Notes: generated from the letters alone by a model not told the origin. Counted from the first letter of the stretch, positions 1 through 10,278 are shown. The stretch: DNA of 45,467 bases from Planctomycetota bacterium (GCA_018694835.1 JABHOG010000008.1:1-45467); one strand, 5' to 3'. Made by a program: numbers and translations.

Positions 1-290
1 ACGATGTGCCAGGCGGCCAGGAACAGCAGCAATGAAATCGCCATGGCGGAGAGGATTTCAAACTTCTGATGGCCGTAAGGATGGTCTTCATCGGGAGGCT
101 GTGATGCCATTCGGATCCCGATGAGAGCGATGATGTTGGAAGAACCATCGAGTAGGGAATGAAAACCATCCGCAACCACTGACAGAACTCCACTGGTATA
201 ACCGTAAGCCAGTTGCCCACCGGCCACTGCAATATTGGCCAGTAGCGTGCCCCAAAGCACTCGAGAAACTGCACGTTGTCGCTGGATCAA
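1..290 (-). CDS. Cation diffusion facilitator (CDF) family transporter, C-terminally cut by window edge
   Basis: Membrane exporter of divalent metal ions (Zn/Fe/Mn type) by proton antiport. The visible ~96 residues cover TM1, TM2 and the start of TM3. The CDF signature is seen as ADGFHSLLDGSSN, followed by a PDEDHPYGHQKFE stretch that matches the conserved HxxGHxKxE loop. The metal-site pair here is HxxxD rather than DxxxD, a variant found in Zn-preferring members (family knowledge). I chose a TTG start at 288-290 because GGAGG lies 4-6 bases upstream and no ATG exists in frame. The gene follows the glutamate dehydrogenase stop by 26 bases on the same strand, so the two are probably co-transcribed. 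The rest of the gene lies beyond the left edge. Confidence 0.9.
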   Translation of the reverse strand, partial: MIQRQRAVSRVLWGTLLANIAVAGGQLAYGYTSGVLSVVADGFHSLLDGSSNIIALIGIRMASQPPDEDHPYGHQKFEILSAMAISLLLFLAAWHI

Positions 291-316
291 TGCTCCTCCA
301 ATGGGAAGGAACCGGT

Positions 317-3300
317 CTACTGGACAAATCTCCTGAATCTGACGCTCAGCACCTGTACCGAGGCAATGCTCAACTCTTCCGATCCGATCCTGCGGATATC
401 CGATTCCATCGCCTTGAAACTGGGCTTTCGCCTCAGTTCCTCGATGTGAGATTCTATCCAATCTCCTTGGCGTTGATTTTCACTGCGCCCGCAGATCCTG
501 GTGACTAGCGCCCACAAACCATCGAGGATGGTATTTCTGAGGATCCTCATCGAGAGAGAATCCCAGCGACCGTTGAACATCATCTCGTCACACTTTCTCA
601 CCAGTGGATGAAGTCCGCTGCGGTGGCCGAGCAAGTAGTAAATCCGAGCCACATCTCCGACCCGAATGTCATGCGTTCTACTGATATCGAGGATTCTAAC
701 CCCTGCGGTCAGATGTTCGAACTTGGCCAGGCTCTGTGCCAGAACGGGTGAGAATCCCGCCGCCAGGGCTTCCTGGATATGATTCTCGTGGCGATCCAGT
801 TCAGGACCGGAGAGGCAATCAGGAATCGAATCCTGGTACTCCGATAGAGGTCTCGCCCCATCCGCAATCAAACCTTCGATTCGGTCCAATCGATCATCAT
901 CATGACTACTGAGGAGCCAGGCTGCAGTTCTTCTCAACGATTCCTGGATACGAACCAGGGCCAGGTTTGCAACCCTGGCGGATACTTCCTTGAGTGAAAG
1001 TATTTCATCGCGAATCTGCTCCGCGCCGATCAAATCATCCGCGATGAGATACGATCTGGCGATGTGCCCGATCGACCGTCCTGTTTCTCTCTCCATGTCG
1101 AGAAAGAAGAAGGAACCAGCGCGATCCACGATCCGGTTGGTCAACACGGTCATGGCAATCTCTCTGCCCAGCTGGTGCTTCTCGATCGCATCTGCAAATC
1201 GACTCCGGATGGCCGCGGGAAAGTACTCCCGGAGGAATCGAAGTTCATCCACCCGACCTACAGGCTGGAGAAGTAATCTCTGATACACATCCATCTTGGC
1301 GTGGGCAGCGACGATTGCCAGTTCGGGGCGGAACAATCCGATGCCATCGACATGTCTCGTGGTCAGTTCCTCCTGCGTGGGGAGAGACTCCGCTTCTCGA
1401 TCCAGCACACCGCGATCCTCGAGAATCATCATCGTCCGCTCGATGGAAAAAGGATCTACCTCACTGCGGATCTCGTCGAGACTGAGCAACAAGCCCTGTT
1501 CGCGGTTGTTCATCAGCACATGTTCACAAACATCCTGCTGGATCTCGGTCAGGACCTGATTGCGCTGCTCTACGGTGATTCGTCCCGAGCGGACCTCATC
1601 GAAGAGCATCGTTTTGAGGTTTACTTCATGGTCTGAACAATCCACACCCCCAGAATTGTCGACGAAATCGGTGTTGATCATCATTCCACCGCGTGAGAGT
1701 TCGACTCGTCCACGAGGAGTCACTCCCAGATTGCCCCCCTCGACCATGATGCTCGCCCGCACTGCCGTCGCAGTGACACGACAGGCCGAATTGGAAGAGT
1801 CATCGACTGATAGATCGGGCTCGAGAGAAGATCGAATGTAAGTTCCGATACCTCCGTTGAACAACATGTCGACATCGGCACAGAGGATCGCCCGTATCAC
1901 CTCTTCTGGAGAAAAGACTCCATCTGGCGGCAATCCGAGCAGCACCCGGGCAATCGAAGAAGGATTAATCGTTTTCTCGCTACGATCAAAGATCTCACCA
2001 CCCTCAGAAAGAGTGGATCTATCGTAGTCACCCCAGTTCGATCGATCCTGATGAAACAGGCGTTCTCGCTCCCCGTATGACCGCTCAATATCCGGGTCCG
2101 GGTCGATGAAGATGTGGAGGTGATTGAATGCAGCAATCAATTTCGATTTCCGCGCCAGCAACATTCCGTTGCCGAACACATCCCCACTCATGTCTCCGAT
2201 TCCGACCACGGAATAGGCGTCTTCATCGGGGTCAATTCCGAGAGCTCTGAAGTGGATCAACGCCTGTTCCCAGGCGCCTCTCGCTGTGATGGCCAGTTCC
2301 TTGTGGTCGTATCCGTTGCAGCCCCCTGAAGCAAACGCATCCCCCAACCAGAACTTGTACTTGTGGGAGATCGAATTCGCCGTGTCCGAGAGATGGGCAG
2401 TGCCCTTGTCTGCGGCGACCACCAGGTACGGGTCGTCACCATCCCTGCGAATCAAACCCTCAGGAGGAATCACTTTTCCATCGACCACGTTGTCAGTCAG
2501 GATCAGAAGTCCCTCGATGAACAACTTGTACAGTTGATCCGCCTGCTGTCGACGCTTGGCTCGATCGGAAGATGGTTTTCGCAAGACGAAACCACCCTTG
2601 GCACCGACCGGAACGATCAATACATTCTTGACCATTTGAGTTCGTTGTAATCCGTGCACTTCTGTCCGGTAATCAGTGATCCGGTCAGACCAGCGCAATC
2701 CTCCCCTGGCCAGCGGCCCACCTCTCAGGTGAACTCCCTCGACCTCAGGATGATGCACAAAGATTTCTCGCCAAGGGCGCGGGTGGTTCCCCACCGGCAA
2801 GGCCATCGAATCGAACTTGTATGCCTGCAGAGGAGAATCACTTCGAGTGAAGCGTGTGGTCCGCAAGGTCGAATCGAGAATCCCCAGGATCCTTCTCAGG
2901 AAAATATCCTGAGCACTGGAACGCACATCATTAAGAGATCGGAAAATCTTATCTCGAATCACCTTGGAACGAACTTCTCGTTCAGTTGCATCTAGATCCA
3001 GTTCTGGATCGAATCGAATCTTGTAGAACTTCAGCAGGTCACGGGTGATTCCCGCATGCTGGGAAAGAGTCTGCGAGGCAAAGGCGATGGTCGTCGAGAT
3101 CCCCAACTGGTGCAGGTAGTGCAACTGATTTCGGAGCAGATCGACATCTCTATGATCGATTCCGACCTTTAAAATCAGGCGATCGAGTTGATCACTACTG
3201 GTAGCGCCGTTAAAGATCGCTTCCAGCGACTCGATCACCAGTTCCGAACTCCCAATCAGCGGGTGGTCATCGGAATCGACGCCATGAACCTGAAAGGTGT

Positions 3301-5110
3301 CGACGATGAATCGTTCGCCACTGGACGGACTGATATCGAAGGATTTCTGGTCAACGATCTTCAATCCGAAGTTGTCCAGGATCGGCAAGGTCGTCGACAG
3401 AAACAAGTTCTTGCTCTGATAAATCCTCAATCGAGCTGAATTCTTGCCCCGGTCTTCCTTGCTCCGAAGAATACCGAATGCAAAGTCCTTCGACTTCCCG
3501 GTTCGTAGTCGCTCGATCTTGGCCGCGTCTAGCATTCCTTCCGCTGGAGAATGATGGATCTGATACCCCTCGGGAAATGCTTCCCTGTAGATGTGGAACT
3601 GAGCATCCGAGTCCGTTTCTTTCGAGTTGTCGAATTGACGGTGCAAGCGATCCGCCCAGGTCCCGGCAACCAACCGAATTCTTTCATCAATCCAGTCCGG
3701 ATCGACCTCGTCGAGGCGATCCGATGCTGTGAAAAAGAACGAGAGTAGTACAGTTCCATGCTTTCCCAGATTGACCCGAGAATCGGAATAAGTGGCTCTC
3801 ATCATCTCGAACAAAATTCCTTCGATGCGAGAGCGTTGCTCCTCCGAATATCCTTCTCTAGGAATGATCAGAAAGTAGAGAGCTTTCCGTCGTTCCTCAT
3901 TGACCACCAGATGCCCACGAATTTCCTTCGACCGCTCCACGTAATGGATGGCCTGGATCACCGCCTCGATTTCATTCACTCCAGCCTCGAACAGAAACTC
4001 AACAGGAATGGAATTGAAGGAGTTCTGGTACGCCTTGTAGCGCATCCCCCCTCTCTGAATCGAATGATTCGAGATCAACTCTTCGAGTTTGTTCCGAACA
4101 TGGGGTATTTGATCTCCCGGAGTCTGTACTCCCTTGAAGGTGAACAGACCCCAGAAATGGATGAATCGAATCACTCCATCGACAGCGGGCTCTTTCACCA
4201 CGAAGTGATCAATTTTGCCATTGCGGTGAACACAGGAATCTCCCATGCCCTTGAAGGAAACAATGTGATCCATCGGTGAAGAATCGCCTGAAAGTAGCCG
4301 GATCGCTTGATCGGATCTCTCGATATCCACCTCTTCTGGGCAAGGGACCCCGAGGGAAAGATCGATCTCCAGTGAAGGATCAGGACTCTCGGCACCGATC
4401 CAACGATTCACTCCGAAGAACACGAAGTGATCCTGAAATAGCCATTCCAGGAGGTTCCGAGTCGTCTGCAAGTCTCCGCTGGGAACTCCCGAAGCACTTC
4501 TGCGGATCGCTCGGATCGAATCTCCGATCACGCCCTTCATGCGCTTGAAATCCGTCACGATGGTCGTGACCTTGGAGAGTCCAGAATGGATATCTTGAAG
4601 GAGTGCATCGCTCTGTTCCGAATCGAGCGCAGAGTCAATTTCAAAGTGGCAGATGACTTCGTCTCTCGACTTTGCAGCGGTCGCATCGATGGCAATGATG
4701 GTGCCATCTTTATCCCTGACCACCGAAGCACTGGCCGTATGCTTGCTGACCAGTTCAAGATCATGTCTCTCGATGATCATCTCTATGGTGTCGACCACGA
4801 AGGGTTGATCATCACAGACAACATCCAAAAAGAACGACGACCTACCTGTTGAAGTGCCCTGCTCGATATCGAGGCTGACCAGAACCTCACTCTTGCTCCT
4901 CTGTAGTACCAGGTTAAAGGTGTTGAGAAGATCTCCGGCGAGCCGGCGTAGTACCTTTTCGTCATATAACTCATCCAGTACGGCGTCATACTGTTCGAGA
5001 AAATCACGAAGGATGGGAGCCAGCCTGGCATCCGTCAGGCGAGGATCCATCGGATCGAGCAGACCGACCAAACGGCCGTTTCCCCTCTTTTCGTTCTCGT
5101 CACTTTGCAT
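317..5110 (-). CDS. gdhB: Large NAD-specific glutamate dehydrogenase (180-kDa type, PF05088)
   Basis: Catalyses NAD-dependent oxidative deamination of glutamate to 2-oxoglutarate in the cytoplasm, a catabolic role in the enzymes studied. The product is 1,597 residues, full length for the bacterial ~1,600-residue class. The N-terminal ~500 residues hold ACT-like regulatory domains (for example FFLDVVCDDQPFVVDTIEM near 93-112). Catalytic motifs follow in the expected order: GGLRWSDRITDYRTEVHGLQ near 801, VPVGAKGGF, KGTAHLSDTANS near 900, ASGGCNGYDHK, GIGDMSGDVFGNGML near 968, and LFNGGIGTYIRSS near 1080. A helical C-terminal domain completes it. The ATG at 5110 has GAGGGA 6-7 bases upstream. 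Family members in Pseudomonas and Streptomyces are allosterically controlled by amino acids; nothing in the sequence tests that here. It shares a strand with the CDF gene downstream and is divergent from the membrane protein at 5350. Confidence 0.97.
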   Translation of the reverse strand: MQSDENEKRGNGRLVGLLDPMDPRLTDARLAPILRDFLEQYDAVLDELYDEKVLRRLAGDLLNTFNLVLQRSKSEVLVSLDIEQGTSTGRSSFFLDVVCDDQPFVVDTIEMIIERHDLELVSKHTASASVVRDKDGTIIAIDATAAKSRDEVICHFEIDSALDSEQSDALLQDIHSGLSKVTTIVTDFKRMKGVIGDSIRAIRRSASGVPSGDLQTTRNLLEWLFQDHFVFFGVNRWIGAESPDPSLEIDLSLGVPCPEEVDIERSDQAIRLLSGDSSPMDHIVSFKGMGDSCVHRNGKIDHFVVKEPAVDGVIRFIHFWGLFTFKGVQTPGDQIPHVRNKLEELISNHSIQRGGMRYKAYQNSFNSIPVEFLFEAGVNEIEAVIQAIHYVERSKEIRGHLVVNEERRKALYFLIIPREGYSEEQRSRIEGILFEMMRATYSDSRVNLGKHGTVLLSFFFTASDRLDEVDPDWIDERIRLVAGTWADRLHRQFDNSKETDSDAQFHIYREAFPEGYQIHHSPAEGMLDAAKIERLRTGKSKDFAFGILRSKEDRGKNSARLRIYQSKNLFLSTTLPILDNFGLKIVDQKSFDISPSSGERFIVDTFQVHGVDSDDHPLIGSSELVIESLEAIFNGATSSDQLDRLILKVGIDHRDVDLLRNQLHYLHQLGISTTIAFASQTLSQHAGITRDLLKFYKIRFDPELDLDATEREVRSKVIRDKIFRSLNDVRSSAQDIFLRRILGILDSTLRTTRFTRSDSPLQAYKFDSMALPVGNHPRPWREIFVHHPEVEGVHLRGGPLARGGLRWSDRITDYRTEVHGLQRTQMVKNVLIVPVGAKGGFVLRKPSSDRAKRRQQADQLYKLFIEGLLILTDNVVDGKVIPPEGLIRRDGDDPYLVVAADKGTAHLSDTANSISHKYKFWLGDAFASGGCNGYDHKELAITARGAWEQALIHFRALGIDPDEDAYSVVGIGDMSGDVFGNGMLLARKSKLIAAFNHLHIFIDPDPDIERSYGERERLFHQDRSNWGDYDRSTLSEGGEIFDRSEKTINPSSIARVLLGLPPDGVFSPEEVIRAILCADVDMLFNGGIGTYIRSSLEPDLSVDDSSNSACRVTATAVRASIMVEGGNLGVTPRGRVELSRGGMMINTDFVDNSGGVDCSDHEVNLKTMLFDEVRSGRITVEQRNQVLTEIQQDVCEHVLMNNREQGLLLSLDEIRSEVDPFSIERTMMILEDRGVLDREAESLPTQEELTTRHVDGIGLFRPELAIVAAHAKMDVYQRLLLQPVGRVDELRFLREYFPAAIRSRFADAIEKHQLGREIAMTVLTNRIVDRAGSFFFLDMERETGRSIGHIARSYLIADDLIGAEQIRDEILSLKEVSARVANLALVRIQESLRRTAAWLLSSHDDDRLDRIEGLIADGARPLSEYQDSIPDCLSGPELDRHENHIQEALAAGFSPVLAQSLAKFEHLTAGVRILDISRTHDIRVGDVARIYYLLGHRSGLHPLVRKCDEMMFNGRWDSLSMRILRNTILDGLWALVTRICGRSENQRQGDWIESHIEELRRKPSFKAMESDIRRIGSEELSIASVQVLSVRFRRFVQ

Positions 5111-5349
5111 CGAATTCCCTCTCGAGACGGGGGCTTCGAGTCCCGATCCATCGACGAGTCGTTCTTCACGGGCGATATGACCCGCTTGTATCGGTTTGGC
5201 ACCCTTCGGGGAAGTTAATCTGGCTGAATCTTCTGCTCCGGACTAGCCTCCACATCGGGATCGACCTACCCTGATGCCCTCAGATCACCCACCAGGGGGA
5301 TTTCAAGCCGTTGTAGGAAGAGATAACTTTCGCGGAGGATTTTGAAGCG

Positions 5350-6018
5350 ATGGCTGCCGAAGATTCAGTATCAAAAAACGAGGGACCGGCGGCAACCCGG
5401 ATCGGCCGACCATTGCTCAAAATGGGCGGCTGCCTGGTGGTGCTACTGGTCGCCATCTCGGTCGGCGGATTGATCTCGATGTGGATGGTATTATCCGGCG
5501 GACTGCAGGACACCCCCCTCCTCTTGCCCCCCTTGGTTCACGCCCCCCAGATGACCGAGGCGATGGAGAGTTGGCCTCCCACTCAGGGGAGTGCTTCTTT
5601 CACTCTCGATCAGTGGAATCTCATCCTTGCCGACGAGTTGGGCCGATTGGTCGCCTCGAATGAACTCAGTTCTGGAAGCGGCATACGCCTGATCTCCCAA
5701 CCCGATGGGCGGATCCGCGGGCTCATCACCCTGGGATTTCCTGAGGAACAGCAGCAGGTTTCCTGGCTGCTCCGCGGTAAGTTCATCAATATCGAGATGA
5801 TCGGCACTGTGGTCATTCACGATGGGGTCATCGAGGATGCAAAACTGGATCTCTACCAGTGGGGATCAATCTACAAGGGTAAGGATCTGACCAGAGAACA
5901 ATCGATCGAAAGCCTCGAAAAGGTGATCCAGGACCTGAAAAAGTTCCCCTGGGCATCGATCCCGATCCGCCATCTGGAATATGATGGAGAGCAGTTAAGA
6001 ATCACCACGGGAGAGTGA
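5350..6018 (+). CDS. Hypothetical single-pass membrane protein
   Basis: I do not recognise this 222-residue protein. It has a short basic cytoplasmic N-terminus, one clear transmembrane segment at about residues 26-50 (GGCLVVLLVAISVGGLISMW), a proline/leucine-rich linker, and a soluble domain from about residue 75 to the end. The soluble part predicts mixed alpha/beta with repeated hydrophobic strands (RGLITLGFP, FINIEMIGTVVIHDG) and may be a lipid-binding or SRPBCC-like fold, but that is only an impression. The start has a GCGGAGGA ribosome site 10-12 bases upstream. A weak promoter-like pair (TTCAAG, 16-base spacer, TAACTT) lies about 25-50 bases before the start. The gene stands alone, converging on the DUF1570 gene with a 26-base gap. 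Confidence 0.8.
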   Translation: MAAEDSVSKNEGPAATRIGRPLLKMGGCLVVLLVAISVGGLISMWMVLSGGLQDTPLLLPPLVHAPQMTEAMESWPPTQGSASFTLDQWNLILADELGRLVASNELSSGSGIRLISQPDGRIRGLITLGFPEEQQQVSWLLRGKFINIEMIGTVVIHDGVIEDAKLDLYQWGSIYKGKDLTREQSIESLEKVIQDLKKFPWASIPIRHLEYDGEQLRITTGE

Positions 6019-6044
6019 CTCACCCCCGCGGATGGAGATGCTGG

Positions 6045-8225
6045 TTACCACCGATTTTTCTGGATCTTCTCGAAGGAAAAGGCGACCCATTCCAGGTCGG
6101 GAAGCCAACTGTTGAACTGGTCCATCTCGAAGGACCCCCTCAACTCATAGGCATTGGAGACTCCAACCAGGATGTACGACCGGTGCATTCTCAATGCAGG
6201 CTTTGGCGGCTCTTGAGGCTCACCATCCTTGGGCTCATCCTTTCCCGGACCCTCCTGAAGAGAATCTAGAACCGATCCCCCTACGACGTCGACAGCAGAC
6301 TTCGTGGCTCCAGGACTGGAAGCTCCAGGCTTTGAATCACCAGGCTCCGCTCCTTCCGGATCATCTTCACTCTTCTTCGGTTTCGCTGGCGGCCGGTCGG
6401 AGTACTGGAAGACGAAGGCATCGAGGCCTCCCAGATCCCCCTTGAGGGTCTCAACATCGGCGTACTTCTTGCGCAGTGCCGGAAGCAGAACCGAATCGAT
6501 CCAGTCTTCAGAACGCTGGTCCGCTTCCGCCTTCGACAGGATTCGCACCCGAATCTCGTTTTCAGTCTCAGGGATCTTCATCAGCACCAGGTCACGGTCT
6601 TCGATTTCCAGGGGAGCAAATTTCCAGCGATCATTGGGTCGATCGATGGCGAACATGAAATCTAGCGAAGTGAAGGTGTTTCCTTCCACTTCACCCGCCG
6701 GATCAGGGTTGAGATCGAGTACGTATTCTTTCCAGTCTGTTTCCATCTGGTCGACACTGGTGAAGTACTTCTTGGCCAGATCATTGAACTGTCTCTGCCC
6801 TACACGTCTCGTCTCGCCCGCCACCCAGTATTCCGCCAGAAACCTCTGCCCCTTGCGACTCTCTGGACCGTTGATGAGGTAGTGCATCACTGCCCATGAA
6901 TCGGCGTAGTGAGTCCCACCAAATCGATTCTTGGGGAGACCACCCAGTTTGGAGAGAACGGTGTGGGTTCCTTCTCTCATCTTCTCCTGGATGTGAAACA
7001 ACCGATCACGAGGAATCAAACCTGAAACCAACTTCTTCTTCTTGTAGTCCAATTTTGATCCGTCACCAAAATAAACGGCAAGTCCCTCGATGAACCAATT
7101 GGGGTAGTTGGACATCCGGGGCATTTTCTTGCCCTGGAATGCATGAGTCCCCTCGTGCGCCAGCACCGTATAGGTGGTCCCGGTCAATCCAAAGGTGCCG
7201 TGGAATGCGGTCACATTTTGGGACCCGGGATTATAAAACCCCCCCACTCCACTGCCCATTCCGGTCTTGAGCATGAACTCATCGTGTGTGCGATAGATCT
7301 TCACGAGGGGTTTCTGACTGCGAACATCCTTGGATTTGAAGATCTTCCCCAGCGTGTAGTAGAGACTTTCCATGATCCACTGGTAGGTGCGAGCCACCTC
7401 GGGAGTGCTGTTACATTCGATGATCCAGTTTTTCGATTTGATGACCGAACGCTGGCTCCAGGGTACCCCCTCGTACTCCTTGCGTTTGTTCTCCTCGAAT
7501 CGTTCGCGATTCTTTCGTCTTTTCTCCAGCAACTGCTCCCGACGCGCAATCTCTTCGGGAGCCAGGCGACGGATCACCGAGTCAGGAGTCACGGACCTGC
7601 CCGAGGCGCCATCATCTGGAACTGGAGGCTTACGGGAAGGCTCGGGAACTGGAACGGGAGCGGGAACGCTCCCACCAACGGGTGGAGTCAGCCGCACTCC
7701 GTCGCGTCTCCACCCCTTCGCCACCAGATCTGCTGCTTCGGCAGGAGTTTTCCACTGGTCGTCGACCTTGCCCCAACCCAACCCAATCTTCGATGGTTCA
7801 TGCTCTGGATTGATCTCGAGAGCCTTCTCAAACGCTTCACGGGCCGGCTGCTCCATTCCGCGCTCACGTGCCCATTTACCGAGGGAAAACCAACCGGATA
7901 CTGACCCCCTGCGAGTGGCACGTTTTTCCCGTTGAGAGTACTCCCTGCGATCGACCTCTTCCCCTCGAATCACCAACTCGACACGATCCATCTGGATGGA
8001 AGTCACGCCGAACGCACTCTTGACCGAGATCTTCTCATCATTTTCCTCGACGATCTCGCCGATCACCTCATCCCCGGTCTTGAGGACCACGATCACACGG
8101 TCACCGGTATCCACACTGACGACTCCCTCATTCAGGATCGCAGCGTACATGGTTGAGGAGAGAAGCAGTGCCACGACACCAGCCAGTGCTCCCCGGACCA
8201 GAAGTGATTTGAATTCAAATTTCAT
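6045..8225 (-). CDS. Secreted DUF1570-type zinc metallopeptidase with Sm-like N-terminal barrel (paralogue A)
   Basis: 726 residues. Architecture: signal peptide (1 to ~29, GVVALLLSSTMYA); a small beta domain near 35-80 (GDRVIVVLKTGDEVIGEIVEE), reminiscent of Sm/SH3 barrels; a TPR-like helical stretch; a Pro-rich linker; then a DUF1570 gluzincin-like domain. That domain has HEGTH at 357-361 and a candidate third zinc ligand, E380, in WFIEGLAVYF. The C-terminal region contains another acidic/Pro-rich linker (EDDPEGAEPGDSKPG). I placed the start at the ATG at 8225, not at an upstream in-frame codon: GGAGGAA lies 5 bases ahead and it begins the signal peptide. It follows a paralogue by 88 bases. 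Function is inferred from the motif; the substrate is unknown, but an envelope or extracellular site is likely. Confidence 0.87.
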   Translation of the reverse strand: MKFEFKSLLVRGALAGVVALLLSSTMYAAILNEGVVSVDTGDRVIVVLKTGDEVIGEIVEENDEKISVKSAFGVTSIQMDRVELVIRGEEVDRREYSQREKRATRRGSVSGWFSLGKWARERGMEQPAREAFEKALEINPEHEPSKIGLGWGKVDDQWKTPAEAADLVAKGWRRDGVRLTPPVGGSVPAPVPVPEPSRKPPVPDDGASGRSVTPDSVIRRLAPEEIARREQLLEKRRKNRERFEENKRKEYEGVPWSQRSVIKSKNWIIECNSTPEVARTYQWIMESLYYTLGKIFKSKDVRSQKPLVKIYRTHDEFMLKTGMGSGVGGFYNPGSQNVTAFHGTFGLTGTTYTVLAHEGTHAFQGKKMPRMSNYPNWFIEGLAVYFGDGSKLDYKKKKLVSGLIPRDRLFHIQEKMREGTHTVLSKLGGLPKNRFGGTHYADSWAVMHYLINGPESRKGQRFLAEYWVAGETRRVGQRQFNDLAKKYFTSVDQMETDWKEYVLDLNPDPAGEVEGNTFTSLDFMFAIDRPNDRWKFAPLEIEDRDLVLMKIPETENEIRVRILSKAEADQRSEDWIDSVLLPALRKKYADVETLKGDLGGLDAFVFQYSDRPPAKPKKSEDDPEGAEPGDSKPGASSPGATKSAVDVVGGSVLDSLQEGPGKDEPKDGEPQEPPKPALRMHRSYILVGVSNAYELRGSFEMDQFNSWLPDLEWVAFSFEKIQKNRW

Positions 8226-8313
8226 CGATCTTCCTCCACACCCAGATGGACCCATTCGAGCCCTCGAACCAGCGGCAGAATCGAGAACACAGCGATCCCT
8301 TCTTCCCGTACCG

Positions 8314-10278
8314 TCACCCGGTATAGAGGAAATTCTCGGTGAACTTCTCGAAATACTGCAGTGCATCGGGGTAATCCTCGATCGAACACTCGAGAACATT
8401 TCCGTACAACTTGTCTGGAGATCCAAAGATCCCGATGGCAAATCTACGCGGTTCGCCCAGTTCCGGAACATTGTTTCCGGCAGTCCCGATGACTCGCTTA
8501 CCGTCGAGTACAGCCACATACATCGGGTTTCCACCCATCTGCTTGCTCGCAATCTCTTCGACATATTTGACTTCACCAAATATGTTGCCGATCAGTGAGC
8601 GGGCGTAATCTTCACTGAGTTCAGCGTGAAGACCATTGGGCCAGCTATAGGTGGAGAGTCGCTTCTTCTTCGAAGATCCTCCACCGATGGCTGCACACAC
8701 CTCGGAGGCGTAAAGCAGCCCCGATTTCTGCCAGCGCCAACCGATCGGTTTGGTCACCTCGAGTTTTAATTCCTCGCTGCTAAACTTGTTCCCTCGTTTC
8801 CTGCCCAGCTCTTCCACGGGCAATCCGAGGATCCACTCCTTGTACTCTTCTTCCCACTCTTCAACGCTCTGACCCGAGTGCTGGACGATGAGTTGCTCGA
8901 AAAACTTGGCTTCCTTCTCGTAGTCGCAGAATCCATCGAGCTGCTGACAATGGAGCAGCCAGTCTTCCATGATCTTTCCGCCGGTGTTGTCGCTCTTACT
9001 CCACGCACCATATTCATTGCCATACAAACACCAGAAGAAAACGCCCCAGGCATGCCCGTAATAGAATCCACCGAATCGCCCCTGGTTCAGGCGTAGCAAT
9101 GTACTCAACGTACAGAAATTTCCGTCCTCGATCGCCGCCTTCAGTCCCACCAATCGATCCCTTGGAATCTCGTTGATCTCGACCTTGCGACGGCTGATCT
9201 TCGATCCATCCCCGAAGTAGACCGCCAATCCCTCTACCGTCCAGATGGGGAGGGACTGAAGCGACTTGAAGATCATTCCCTGAAATTGATGGGTTCCCTC
9301 GTGAGCCAGAACTTCTTCAGTACTTCCGGTCGATCCAAAGGAACCGTGGTAGCCGGTCACATCCTGTCGCAACAGGTTGTAGAAACCGCCGATATTGGGA
9401 CCATTCCCGGTCCAGTCCATGAACTGTTGATGGTTGGCATGGATGTAGACATCACTTCGCGGTGCCCGCTTGAATTTCCGCGGCCAGAATCTTTCGATGA
9501 AGACCTTGTCGTAGGCTCGATACAGCGACTCCATCACATCCGAGTAATAACGAGCGTTCTCCTCGGTCGAGTTGCAGTAGATCACGTAATGGGGCGTGAT
9601 GATGGGCTCGATCGTCGCCCAATCCCTGCCGCGTAACTCCTCGATGTAGGCGTCTCGCCCCTTGAGCGATTGGGCCCTCTTGGCGGTGGACTCCTCCTCC
9701 TGGCGAGCGACGATCTCATCCGGGGTGAGCCACTCTCCTCCGTACAGTTCCTTCCCCTGGGCACCCATCGCCTCCTCGAGTGGCATCCAACGCCCCTCGT
9801 ACTCGATCTCACCGAGTGCGTCTCGAGCTCTCTTCAACCCCGGAGAAATCTCGGTCGCCTTTCGCCAGGATTCTCTGGCCAAAGATTGCTCCTGCTGCTC
9901 CAGTGCCCAATCTCCCAGATCACACCAATCCTCGGCGCTCTTGGCCAGTTGAGCGCGCTCCTCGTACTGCTCTGGAATCGTTTTGAATCGCTCCCACTCG
10001 AGCAGGTTGGCGCGATCGACCTTGGCGGTGCCGAATCGATGTTTGATGGAAATGGAATCTCCCGCCTTTTCCACCACCTCGCCCTCGTAACTACCTCCAC
10101 GACGAAGTTTGACGCGGACTCGATCTCCCACCTGGATGCTGTCAAATTCATCTGTGGGAGCCACCGAGTGAGACTCCTGGGAACTGGATGAGAAGGATGA
10201 AGCGGCGCAACAAACTCCTGGAATCAGCAGACTGACCTGGATGATGAGAAGAAAACTCAATCCCCTGGCTCGACTCAT
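8314..10278 (-). CDS. Secreted DUF1570-type zinc metallopeptidase (paralogue B)
   Basis: 654 residues with the same order of parts as the gene downstream: signal peptide (FLLIIQVSLLIPGVCCA), beta domain (GDRVRVKLRRGGSYEGEVVE), TPR-like helices, a short GRWMPLEEA-type element, then the DUF1570 domain. HEGTH lies at 326-330, followed by E349 in WTVEGLAVYFGDGSK; this is the same 19-residue H-to-E spacing as in paralogue A. The flanking YNLLRQDVTGYHGSFG and YNPGSQNVTAFHGTFG segments align well, so this is a tandem duplication. AAGGAGAA sits 6 bases before the ATG. It is separated by 184 bases from the pseudokinase gene upstream, and that gap may hold its own promoter, although none is obvious. 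It is probably co-transcribed with paralogue A. Confidence 0.87.
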   Translation of the reverse strand: MSRARGLSFLLIIQVSLLIPGVCCAASSFSSSSQESHSVAPTDEFDSIQVGDRVRVKLRRGGSYEGEVVEKAGDSISIKHRFGTAKVDRANLLEWERFKTIPEQYEERAQLAKSAEDWCDLGDWALEQQEQSLARESWRKATEISPGLKRARDALGEIEYEGRWMPLEEAMGAQGKELYGGEWLTPDEIVARQEEESTAKRAQSLKGRDAYIEELRGRDWATIEPIITPHYVIYCNSTEENARYYSDVMESLYRAYDKVFIERFWPRKFKRAPRSDVYIHANHQQFMDWTGNGPNIGGFYNLLRQDVTGYHGSFGSTGSTEEVLAHEGTHQFQGMIFKSLQSLPIWTVEGLAVYFGDGSKISRRKVEINEIPRDRLVGLKAAIEDGNFCTLSTLLRLNQGRFGGFYYGHAWGVFFWCLYGNEYGAWSKSDNTGGKIMEDWLLHCQQLDGFCDYEKEAKFFEQLIVQHSGQSVEEWEEEYKEWILGLPVEELGRKRGNKFSSEELKLEVTKPIGWRWQKSGLLYASEVCAAIGGGSSKKKRLSTYSWPNGLHAELSEDYARSLIGNIFGEVKYVEEIASKQMGGNPMYVAVLDGKRVIGTAGNNVPELGEPRRFAIGIFGSPDKLYGNVLECSIEDYPDALQYFEKFTENFLYTG

